Below are positions 54,506 through 64,000 of a DNA stretch of 64,000 nt, one piece after another. Location: assembly GCA_019915015.1 (NCBI GenBank), contig JAHBBC010000004.1, forward strand, positions 806,001 through 870,000, in the 5' to 3' direction. The stretch is from Auriscalpium vulgare. Taxonomy: Eukaryota; Basidiomycota; Agaricomycetes; Russulales; Auriscalpiaceae. The position numbers were made by a program, and so were the translations under genes. The notes under the pieces are model-generated. The model saw only the letters and a program-made list of their open reading frames with translations, had not been told where the DNA came from and did no database searches. The first letter of the stretch is position 1. Every line of letters starts with the position of its first letter.

Positions 54506-55204
54506 TTATGCCGCGTGACATAGCAAAAAGGTTCGTCCACGAGTTCCGAGCGAAGAGAACTTCACTGATAATACTTGTGCATATCTAGAAGGGGCACTGC
54601 GAGCTTCTTGTAGCGCCATCGAGGGCGTCATACGCACGACATCTTTCGGGCGGACCTCTTCCAATACAGCGTCTCCTTTCGAGCTTGTTGATTCCGTTAG
54701 GCTGCTAAACAGTCCCCACATCGTCGGTGCGTGCCTCTGATATGTTTCTGCAAGCTTTTCGACTGAGAAATCGTTGATGATGTCCCAGGATATCAATGGA
54801 TCCTTCGAAACGGCGCCTTTCTTCTTGCGCGGCGGCGCAGCCCTTGCTCCCGATGGCGCTGGGCCCGGCACTGTATCGTCTGGAAGGCCGTCATCAAGTT
54901 CCATCGGACTACCTGTAGACATTTAAGGTAAGCATGCCAGTGATCCCCAGCAGATGATCTACTTACCGGCTCGCTCCTCGACAGCGACGTTCTCACCATC
55001 ATCTCCGGCCTCCCCTGCATCATGCGCCCCATCCTCTCCGTCTATCGCCCCAATGTCAACCATCTCCGCGTCGCCATCGATTTGAGAGCTGTCAGGGGCT
55101 GCGGCGTGCGATGCTTCAGGTCTGCTCGCACGAGGTTTGCCGCCACTCGCCCGAACACGAAGACCGGCCTTCCGCGAGCAGAGAACATCTGCCTCCGCCA
55201 GCAA
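54506..55204 (-). pseudogene. N-terminal piece resembling DUF6589-type basidiomycete proteins
   Basis: Exon 55204-54967 joins 54912-54506 across a 54-nt intron (GTAAGT...CTACAG) in frame. The product is Asp/Glu-rich, then PRKKKG, then FSVEKLAETYQRHAPTMWGL, which resembles the segment before DUF6589 in many agaricomycete repeat-associated proteins as I remember them. The family continues for hundreds of residues; here it stops soon after, so this is a truncated copy. The family assignment is tentative. Confidence 0.45.
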
Positions 55205-55314
55205 TGAACGACTGTCTTCCGCGCAAGGTCGGCAACGGAGACTACAGAGACCCTAATCTGCCACGAACTGCACTCGCATTACCAATCGATGCTCACGGCT
55301 TGCGCCCAGATGGT

Positions 55315-55342
55315 GATTATAACCCTATATGAAGTCATTGTA
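55315..55342 (+). repeat. 28-bp exact repeat, copy 2
   Basis: Identical to 49984-50011. Followed by two tandem copies of a roughly 35-bp unit containing ATGTACCCG and GCTTTTACAAA (55344-55410). Confidence 0.85.
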
Positions 55343-55423
55343 ATGTACCCGGGCTTTTACAAACGTATTATAATGTACCCGAGGCTTTTACAAAGGTATT
55401 ACAACGTACAGTGATGCAAGTAG

Positions 55424-56520
55424 CTACGAAATAATCCAAGTGCGCGCGTCGCGCCCTACAGAGGCGCGAACCCGGCCCTGGGGCTCCTCCTTCTCGCTGC
55501 CCCGGTCTCCCTCGTCATCCTCGTCGTCGCTGTTACGGCCATCCTCGTCCTCTGCCTGCTCGCCGTCGCTGTCGTCCGACATGCTGGCCTCACCACGCAG
55601 GGCGTCGGCCCCTAGCGTCATGCCGCTTCGTCCATCAACCTGACGAGCCCTTTGACGCTCAGCGAGTCGGACACGCCGATGGGGTCCGTGGTGCGTGCGC
55701 TGCGCGTGCACACGGCGAGGAGTTGTAGTCCAAGCACTCACTGCTGCCTGTGCCCGCGCGCCGCTGCGAGCTCTAGCTGATGAACTCCGGTCCGCCCCAT
55801 ATAACAACTTGCCGCGGCGCCCGGCGCCCATGCGATCGCCCGTCTGCACGACAAATTCGGGCACAATGTACTGCACACGACGACTTCGTAGTAGCCTGAG
55901 GGCACAAGGTCAGCTGACAGACGATACGTGTGCGTATGCGAGGTGCTCACCCTCCACGGCGAGTGCGATGCAGTCCCTGCATGTGTGCAAGGAGATGGGA
56001 TGTGACGAGTGGGCCGTGGCGCGAAGCACCTTACTTAATGGTGTCTAGAAGAACACGCGTACTCTGTCAGTCCAGCACACATAAATTGACTGGTGGAAGC
56101 GAGACGTACCGTGAACCACCGAGCAGCGACGGCATTATGTTTTGCGCCCGACGCGCGATTGAATGCGGCGCCGCGACCGTCATGCGCACTTCGGCCTCGA
56201 CTTGCTTGCGAACGTCTCTCCATTTTCAACTTGCAGTATCCGCTCCTGCTGAAGAACACGGCGTCACGTTGAGCTCAAGCTGGCGTGAGTGGGCTCGCCG
56301 TTCGTTGTCCTGTCCACACAGAGTCAGCGCACCTGCCCCGACAACCGGTAATCACCACGCACCTCGACAAACGCAGAGTTCGACCTCCGCTCTTTCTCAA
56401 ACTCGTACTTTCCATACAGCTGAGGCACACCATACGAGACAAACGGCGTGGCGCTGCGCCGAAGAAGATGTCAGCAATACTCTCAACCATCGCACCTCTG
56501 CCGCCTGTTTAGACCGGTCA
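55424..56520 (-). pseudogene. Duplicated unknown gene, copy 2, with eroded upstream exons
   Basis: Blocks on the minus strand: VPQLYGKYEFEKERRSN (near 56430) with a GTGCGT...GACAG intron, then KQVEAEVRMTVAAPHSIARR (near 56200), DCIALAVEG before a GTGAGC...CCTCAG intron (near 55945), YYEVV and VPEFVVQTGDRMGAGRRGKL (near 55860), AWTTTPRR, MTLGADALRGEASMSDDSDG and a strongly acidic tail. At least two single-base frame breaks (near 55875 and 55630) separate the blocks. KYEFEKERRSN is reminiscent of a RhoGEF segment but the following residues do not fit. Partner of 50552-50962. Confidence 0.45.
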
Positions 56521-56718
56521 CCATGGCAGTGACCAGCTTGCTGCGGCGGGCTGCAGGTCTGAAGTTAGCACGACACCGTCAACTGAGCCTCGCGCGGGAA
56601 TTACTTTCTTAACAGCACACAGCAAGTGCGGGGCTAGACGCATTGTTGAAGGCGGGAACGAGAATTGAAGGGGGCTGGGCACGGGTTCGGAGGTGAGCAC
56701 GTCGTCATATTTGTGAAG

Positions 56719-57240
56719 TCACGATGGGCTCACCTGATGGGCAGTCGTCGCCAGCACCCAAGGCACTTCCTCATAGGTGGGCACCTCTGTCGACCGCCTC
56801 ATAGTCCACGGGCGTCGGCGCACCGACGTTGTGCGAGAGCACTCGCATGAAGAGATGCTGCTGGTAGTAGTCCGATTTGGAGCGCGCGTGCCCGCGCTGG
56901 TGAAGCACATCCTCGAGGGCGAGCGGGTGCATGTCTGCAAGCGATGTTGTCAGACTTGCACGGGCCGAACGACGCAGCGCACGTAACGTACTTCAGCGCC
57001 AGCGCGCTGGTCACATCCCAACTGATACCTCCGACATTGATGTAGCGCACGCGGACCCGCGGGTCGCGCGCACTCGCCTCGTCGTTTTTCAGGAAGCCCA
57101 CGAACTCGGCATTGGTCATCTTGCCAAAGCTCGAGCGCAGCGGCGAGCAGTAGACGACCTCGACCTTGCATTTCTGCCGGATGTGCCCGTACTGTTGGAA
57201 CGCGTTCGAGCGCCGCGGGTCAACGCCAGGCTCTGCGCCG
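56719..57240 (-). pseudogene. CorA-like divalent-cation transporter fragment
   Basis: Exon (to about 56985) reads FQQYGHIRQKCKVEVVYCS, then FGKMTNAEFVGFL and VRYINVGGISWDVTSALALK, a hallmark of the basidiomycete CorA-like family N-domain. After a GTACGT...GCAG interval the next block reads MHPLALEDVLHQRGHARSKS then LFMRVLSHNVG, again family-typical, but the junction is out of frame and a stop follows. The C-terminal membrane helices and GMN signature are absent. Non-functional remnant. Confidence 0.65.
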
Positions 57241-59486
57241 ACGCGCCCCCGCGACAAGGTCCGCGACGTGCGGTGCATGGCGATGATCGCGTCTCTCGAC
57301 GGCATGGAGCTCGGCCCCGGCCGCTTCCTCGTCGCGCACCACGCGAATGCGGGCGAGGTGGGCGACACCGCGCTGCGGGAGGTGGGTGAGCTGGCCAGCC
57401 TGTTCAGTGTTGCGCATGATGAACAGCGCGGCCTCGCTGAGCGAGTCGAGAGTCGCCGACCGCGAATGGGACTAGGCCGCAAGCGTGCATTATGAGCCGA
57501 GCGCCGAGCGAACAAAGCCATTATGACGCACCTCGAATGACTGTAGTGTAATTGCCCGCGTGACTGCTATGTCGAGGAAGACCGTGTTTGCAGAGAAGAG
57601 GGACCCACCCCGCACTGGGTAAGAGACGACCTTACGAAGCGTGCGGGCGGGCGCTTCGACGTCGTGTGGGCAACCGACAACGGTGGGAAGATCACTGAAG
57701 GGGCTATAAAGTCTGCCGTGTGTCTATCTCGTCTCCAGCCTTGCAGCGAGTCGGACACGGCCCTCTTGGTGAAGACGCAGGGTTCGGGCAGTGGTCAGCG
57801 GTCGGCGAGTAGGGGCCTGGTGCGCAGAGGAGCAGGTGCGGTCGCGTATCGTGTAGGTCTGTGCACGAAGGACAGCGGCGCCTGCCTGAGGAGTGATGCA
57901 GCTGCCCACAACCCGTGCACCAGCGCACGATGATACTGCGCGCGTTTGTAATGATCGGGAGCCGTTTGATAAGACCGTTTTGTGGCTGAAAGTGGGAGCC
58001 CGGAGGTGGGCCGGCAACATCAAAGCGCATACAACGATGTTGAGTCATTGCAGCTAAGGAAAGGACTATGTCAGCAATTACGAATAGCGTAGACAATGAA
58101 ACGCACCAAGAATGCACTTGAGCACGACGGCCCTGAGATGCTGGCGAATCCTTCGAGGTTGACGACGTGCCATGTTGCGCTGGCGCCCTTCGAGAAGGTA
58201 GTGAGACGAGATGCCGGTTGTCACACACTGCCACACCTCGCAGGACCACCCCGCTCAATCTGTGCACAACTCTGGCGAGGACGTGTCCCACAAGACTGTG
58301 GCAGGCGATGTAGAGGCGAAGGACGGGCGGGAAATGGGGTCAAAGGGGAGGGTGAACAGCGTGAGAGTGTATGAGAAAGGAGAGTAAGCAGTGCACGGCT
58401 CCCCGCTCAGACTTGCCGCGTCTTCAATTGGCGAGGCGACCGCGCTGGCAGAAGGGCAGAGTCTAGTCTGCTTTCTGTCGCGGGGGTCTTACATACGAAG
58501 CTCCGCCGGCCCACTGCAATGCGCGGCAGCCTGTGGGCGTGGCGGAGTTTAGAAATTGCAAGGATTCGAGAGGATTCGAGAAATCGCGCCCGCTGTGGCG
58601 CGTCGCGCTGCCGGTGCTCATCGCGCTGTCCCTGTCGTTCTCCATTCCAATACACCACCTCTTTGCACAGAACCGAATCACTTGTGATGTCTACACCTGC
58701 TGACCTGCTCATCGAGCGTCGAAACGCTATCTGCACTCAACTTCTCGATGTTTCAGGCTATTCAAGACCGGACTTCGGCACATTCGTCCACCGTTCTCCG
58801 TCCTTTCCGATCTAGAAAGTACAGCAACATGGTGCTGCACTTGGTAAGTAGTGCTTCCTGGCTGTCCGTGAGAAGAGACTGTGGTGGAGCTGATGTATAC
58901 GAGCCAGGCCTCGCGTATGTCTCCTTGCTTCTGACTAATTTCCTGCTCACCCTTGCTTGGGAAACAACATGTTCGTCGGATGGTATGCACTTCGACATCT
59001 GTATGAATATCTACCCTGATGACATCGTGTAGTAAACAAGCATTCGGCCGCTCTTGCAGAACATGCACGCGACCGCTCGCCAGTGCCGGTGCGCGGTACA
59101 AGACCACCGTCGTCTGCCAGCCTTGTTCCAACTAGACACATCTCCTTGACCTTGAGGACTACCTCCCGACGTACGCAGTCCCGCGAAGGCGTTGGGCGTC
59201 GCGAACGACGCGTCGACGAGCGACAACGACCGCGAGCACTATGTGCAGAAATGGAAACCAAGGTGCACGCGCGTGAATTTGTCGGTCATGCGATTTTGGT
59301 GTTCACTGGTCATCAGTTCTCCAACAACGAGAACGTCAAAACGTCAAATGCGACACCTGGGAGCGACTGCAGCACGCGCGTGCCGACACCGGGAGGCGCA
59401 CTCGTACACTCGCCCCTGGCAAAGAATGAGCCAGCGTATAGTATGCGCGCTTCTCGTAGCTTTTTGCCATTTTCTCGTATACTTGC
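57241..59486. other. No supported gene
   Basis: Left end may hold the eroded 5' part of the CorA-like fragment. The remainder shows overlapping short frames on both strands without motifs. Confidence 0.35.
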
Positions 59487-60311
59487 TACCTGCCCTCGAA
59501 TATCTCTCCAGACCGAATTTTATATGCGCGCCTCGTGTTTGTGCCGATCTTGCTCTTGAAGACGCTGTGTGAGTAGTAGGGGACGTCACACTCGACCAGC
59601 TCTTCCTCGTCAGAGACCAGTTGGGGAGATGCGGCATTCTCTCGCTCGACAGTCGCAGCTGAGAACGTGCCCGCCAACGCAGAAATTGTTTCGAGGAAAC
59701 CGGCGGTGCGAAGTGCAGGAATGCCAGTCGTGCAAGTCGTGCATTAGACTTGAGGAACGTCGTAAGTGAGCGCCAGTGAGGAGAGCGATGGGTCAATCGA
59801 GAGATATCAGACGATGGTATTAGCACCACGCCCAAGTACCGAAGTTGCGCAGAGCCGTCATTATCCGCTCTCCATCGCTCTTGCCTGTGCCGCTGCGTAT
59901 GACGCCCGACCAGCGCGCGCACGCGCCACCCGTGCCGCCTCGTTCTCGCGGTCCAGGACCCGGGGCCATCTCAAGTAGTGCCGCATGCTGTAGCAGCATC
60001 AACGCAGCACCCAGGGCTGTCACGAGGGCTGGCGGGTCTGTCGGCGCAAGAGGCTGGTGTTCAATGAGGATTTGAAAGTCGCGGGGATCAATTGAAGGTA
60101 TAAGCCTGATTGTCTTCAATTTGTTGAGGCCGCTTTCCGATATCCAGCCGTCCTGGTGCCTCTCGGTCAAGTCGATAATACGGAGGTCACGTGATAATCG
60201 CCCCATGCCGTCCTCCTCCTTGTCCCTCCCTGCGCCTTCATCTTCTCCTCCGTTGGAGGTCTCTCCGACGTCCTCTGGCCTGGCCCGGGTGCGATCAGGA
60301 ACGCGCGCCAC
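59487..60311 (-). CDS. Candidate unknown gene, exon structure unresolved
   Basis: A 163-codon frame (60311-59820) has coding character: an acidic N-terminus, RLIPSIDPRDFQILIEHQPL and ALVTALGAALMLLQHAALLE. A second frame (59677-59487) reads LVSDEEELVECDVPYYSHSV. Splice joins between them could not be fixed. No family recognised. Confidence 0.3.
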
Positions 60312-60714
60312 CCAGAAGCTTGCTCAGAACGACGGCTAGACAGCGTCCGGAATGGGGAGCTGGCGACAAAAGCCGTGAGTCACGCGGTTTGTTTTATCTC
60401 CTTACCTCATTGTTTTTTGCAGACGTCTGTGCTCGGTTGGAGCTTTGTGAGTTCGTCGCTCTTGAAGTCCCGCGCATATACTCACACTCTCCCAGGGATG
60501 AACTCGGACACCCCGACCTCGAGTCTGCCTACTGTGCAGTGAGCTTGTGAAGTGCTCGATGGTGGTCTTTGGCGCAACGTACGACATGCCGACGCGGATA
60601 CCCTATGATAGGTATGTGACCGGATCTATGCGCATATACACACCTCATAAGCTTGTGAAGTAGCCCAGGATGCCATCGTGTCAAAAGACTAGCACAACGC
60701 GCTTGGTATGCTCC

Positions 60715-61535
60715 TCATTGACATACATGAGAACCCGGATTAATCCATTGCAACTGAAGGTGCGCGAGGGCCTTATTGGGAGCGCTGGAGCGCGCTGCAC
60801 CACGCCGGGCAGGGCGATGTCGAGCGCCCGGGGATGCAGGCTGCGATGCGGGCCCGACCGCGGCGGGCGCGGGGATGCCGACTGCGCGACGCCGCTGCGT
60901 CCACTCTCGCAGGCCAACTCGGTTGGCAACCCAGTCGCGAGGCGTCGACAGTGTCGGTGCAGCGGAGACGCGAGCGCCGGACGCTGTGGAAGGAGCGGCC
61001 ACCTGTTGAGATGGTGGGTGGGCGAAGGTGGAGTAAGAGGGGCCCTGGCCCGCCGCCGAATCCTGCAGGGGTGCTGGTTCGTCGCCCGTGACGGCAGCGA
61101 CAGGGCATTCTGGGATGGAGGATGGCGGCTCCGTGGTCATCGAGGAGGAGAGGAGGGGGCCGAGGTCTCGCCGGAGTTCAGCAGCCCCGCGGGCGGCGGC
61201 GCCGCGCCGTAGCCCACATCGGCGTAGTCGTCGTCGTCGTCGTCGGCGTCAGACGGGGGCGCATCGGGCTTCCGCTCGTCCAGTACAAAGGTGCCGTGGC
61301 CGTACGAGGGATGGTGAGGTATGAAGACGTACTTTCTCGACAGCGCCCCTCGATCCTTCCTCGAGACCAGCTCCTTCGTGTCCGTCGCGGTGCGCGACTC
61401 CATGGTCCAGTAGCACTGGATTCCCTCGTACGGCGACGGCGTCTGCGATGGCCCCGATGGCCCCGAACCACCTCCGCCTCCACCGCCCCGACCCCCGCGC
61501 TTCCCGCTCCGTCGCTTCTGGTGCTGCGGTAACAT
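60715..61535 (-). CDS. Two overlapping Pro/Gly-rich frames, possibly one broken gene
   Basis: The first frame (61535-61137) is preceded by a plausible acceptor (CACGACAG) and encodes KRRSGKRGGRGGGGGGG, then YEGIQCYWTMESRTATDTKE and FIPHHPSYGHGTFVLDERKP, and an Asp run. Its TGA overlaps the ATG of the second frame (61140-60715; MTTEPPSSIPECPVAAVTG). A single-base indel in one Pro-rich protein is likelier than two genes. No family recognised. Confidence 0.35.
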
Positions 61536-62570
61536 CTGTCGTGCTTTCTAGGAGGACGGTCAAAGGCGCACACGCGAGTGAAACACATGGCCACTCACGA
61601 TATCGCCTTTGCGTGCGTTGGATGTGCGGGTGTTGGCAGCTGGAAGGTGCGCGCCAGACTAACCAGTTCGCCGTGCCGCGAAGACCGAAGAAGGGCCGCC
61701 CGACCGCCCGCCCGTCACACGTGACTCCCACAGCGCGCCGGGTACCCACAGTCGAGATCACCCTCAGCTACGAAGAAAGCACGGCCCTACCGGGCATAGC
61801 CTGGTCTCTTGAGCAGTCCGCGGAAGCCTTTGTCGCTGGACGGGAGCAGACCCACCAGGATCGTAGCATTGAATATTAGGACTGTGCAGTGTGCAGTACT
61901 CAGTAGCCCATAGGCCGTCACGTGTGTCTCCACGCGGGCTTCTCTTTCGCGGTAAAGGCCTTGGCATGGGGGTCTCTCTCCCATTTTTTGGTCATTTCCT
62001 CAAGCTCCGGGACGGAGTTGCGAAGAACATCGACATCCGCGGCGTAAGTACCCGACTTGAGCTGAAACTGGGTCGTGGTCGTGGCCTGCAGCCACTGATG
62101 AGCGTCCCATACGGTCGCGACAAATGCACGGATCCTTAACAAAGGGTGTGTGTGCGGTCTGAAGTGTATTTCTAAGTTGCCGAAGAAAAGAAAGCTTATA
62201 GTGGCCAACGCGCCCTGGGTCATTAAAGGAGCCCAAGCCATAAGGCCGACTAGTAAGACTGGGAAAGCAAAATGTGGGCATGTGCGGGTCACGATCCGGA
62301 AACAACGTATGCCCTCTTCGAACAGCGACGAACGGCCTACGGTCCAGACTCCACTGCAGCGAGCGGCCTTTCATGGCGCTGTGAACAGCGGACATCTGAG
62401 AAGCACTCGTGTAGCCTACACTTTGTAAGTATAGCTCGTTGGGAGGGATTTCCAGTCCATCGCGCTCGTCCCCATCGTACGTCGATGCCAAAAAACAATG
62501 CCTTGTTCCCAATAAAAAGGATATTGCTCGAGTAGAAACTCAATGATGACAGACACACGACACACAGAGA
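61536..62570. other. Unassigned; one coding-like minus-strand frame
   Basis: The frame at 62292-61918 reads FPVLLVGLMAWAPLMTQGAL (a possible membrane segment) and ELEEMTKKWERDPHAKAFTA, with no ATG. It may be an exon of an unrecognised gene. Confidence 0.3.
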
Positions 62571-63463
62571 CTAGAAGGGGATGAAACTACGAATAGACTC
62601 AAGAGTCGGTTTATCTTCACCACCCAGAAACACCACACACCCTGCATGGTCTACGCCATTGAGCGGAGGCGGGAGGACACGAACGATCCGCCCCGAGTAC
62701 TGAGGGATAATAGCTACATGCCCGCGGCAATACCGCTGCGCTGTCCCAGGCGGCGTACTTCGGGCTGGGGTGAGCAAATATGTGATCTGTGTTACCCTAC
62801 ACGCAGCGGCAAGCTGCCGGTCCGCCAGCGTGGCGTCAGCAAAAGCAGCATGCACATCGTCAGGAAGGCATTCGAAGGCGTAGTACTGTTTATTGGAAAT
62901 GGCGTCGAATGGCTTCCGACCACCACGCAGCGCGGATGCACAACTATCGCATACATTGATCAGACCCCGAGCAAACGGCTCAGAGAGACCCCGAGCATGC
63001 AACAGCGCGCGGCGGTAAAGCGCAAAATCATACGAACGAGGTGTCAATTCTGCAGGAATGTCGTGGTCTGTGAGCAGAGAGAAATCTAGCGAATCAGATG
63101 CTTGCTCCGTCACCTCGTGAGGAAATTTGTTCTGGCCACAAGGCGCGCACACCACATACCGCCACCGAGAAAGGGTGAAATGATCCTGCCACTCGCGGAT
63201 TATTTCATACCACAACGCGTCGTCATACATGTATGGGAACTCGTCATCCTGGGCCAACGGCGGAGATTAGAAGCAGTCTGCGGCACGGGAAGCGAGGGTC
63301 TGGGCTCAGCACGCGGCTCAGGGAATGGGAAAGCGGAAGTCGGAGAAGGAGAACACGGGGCGAGGCGTGCACCGCGACCCGGAGGGCGACGTTCATTGAC
63401 CAGCTGGAAAAACACAAAATACCGCTCCTTGCACCGAGATGAACACCGATGACTCTCCAACAT
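62571..63463 (-). pseudogene. Helitron-associated DUF6570 protein, truncated
   Basis: Upstream exon from ATG 63463 (MLESHRCSSRCKERYFVFFQ) has the Cys-rich opening seen in basidiomycete Helitron proteins. The main frame (to 62571) reads RYVVCAPCG, FALYRRALLHARGLSEPF, INVCDSCASALRGGRKPFDA, SNKQYYAFECLPDDVHAAF and CRVTQITYLLT, matching DUF6570 as I remember it, with two C-x2-C pairs. It ends GGEDKPTLESIRSFIPF at a stop where intact proteins continue into Helitron_like_N and PIF1 helicase. The exon junction near 63250 (acceptor TTGGCCCAG) is likely but its donor is unresolved. A decapitated transposon fragment; it could not act alone. Confidence 0.7.
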
Positions 63464-64000
63464 GGACCAGACGTCTGCTTTACCTTGTCGGCGGTCCGGA
63501 GCAAGACCATGGACACGGGCAAGGAGCCTAAAATGAGCCAAAGTGAAGTACAGAAAACCGCTAAGCAGCAAAGGCATAGCGGACGGCTTAATGACAACAT
63601 ACCGGTGCCGTTCACGCGGTACAGTGGAAGGCACGGCGGTGACAGAGGCGGCGACACACGAAAACATGTACCATTGATTAAGACCCGCAAGCGACAGCAT
63701 CTCCAAGTGTCCAAACGTCCGTGTCCGTAATCCTCGACCAAATCATGCCCAATGACCACAAGACGACCGACTGCAAGAACGGCATCAGCTTACGAAGAAA
63801 GAAGGCGACAGTGGAAACGCACCGGCGGGATCGTATACAGGATCCAAGAGGATCGCGCGACGGCCGCTGGATAGGCCGGTAACCCTCGCGAGTGGAGGAA
63901 CTATGGTGAGGATCCATCGAATGCGAAACAAAGGGCTCCTGTCGCTCACGCAACGTAGGCGAAGCCCGTGCCGGCCGCGGAAGTTCGGATGTCACAAAAT
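63464..64000. other. Right edge, nothing recognised
   Basis: Only unrecognised frames; this may be the 5' flank of the Helitron remnant. Confidence 0.35.

Overview
The window comes from a filamentous basidiomycete, most likely a polypore-type agaricomycete. The evidence is the gene architecture: very short GT-AG introns (about 47-85 nt, often GTGCGT or GTAAGT donors with CTGAC/CTAAT branch sites), a Ty3/gypsy retroelement, a DUF6570-type Helitron remnant, multi-exon multi-pass membrane proteins, and GC-rich DNA. No bacterial gene structure, CRISPR array, rRNA or convincing tRNA was found. Family names come from recognising motifs by eye; no search was run.

1-11.3 kb: a Ty3/gypsy LTR retrotransposon whose 5' end lies outside the window. 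A Gag-protease frame is followed, across a canonical -1 slippery heptamer, by a Pol frame (RT, RNase H, integrase). Between pol and the probable 3' LTR lie three intact spliced genes on the opposite strand (529, 367 and 395 codons). The block is bracketed by two copies of a hairpin plus polypurine tract, and the hairpin carries a compensatory base-pair change. This antisense cassette is the strongest candidate for an undescribed system.

12.3-14.2 kb: two decayed genes, a DUF2009 protein and a pepsin-type aspartic protease.

16.1-35.1 kb: a five-unit tandem array (unit 3.6-4.1 kb) of a multi-pass membrane protein gene, all on the minus strand, sharing a 13-exon structure with exons of 21, 11, 14 and 19 nt. 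Unit 1 is fully open. Units 3 and 4 keep the membrane core but have lost the ancestral tail frame. Units 2 and 5 are broken in the core or start. A sixth, divergent but intact 16-exon relative sits on the plus strand at 37.3-39.2 kb. An intact three-exon gene of unknown function (35.2-36.1 kb) lies between them.

39.2-64 kb: an AT-rich island, a duplicated pair of two-exon genes for small basic proteins (42.1 and 48.0 kb), a long decayed coiled-coil gene between them, a second duplicated locus (50.0 and 55.3 kb), a 1.9-kb structure with 184-bp inverted repeats (51.2-53.1 kb), fragments of a CorA-like transporter and of a possible DUF6589-type protein, and a truncated Helitron protein (62.6-63.5 kb). 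The right half is a gene graveyard with few intact genes, typical of a repeat-rich accessory region.
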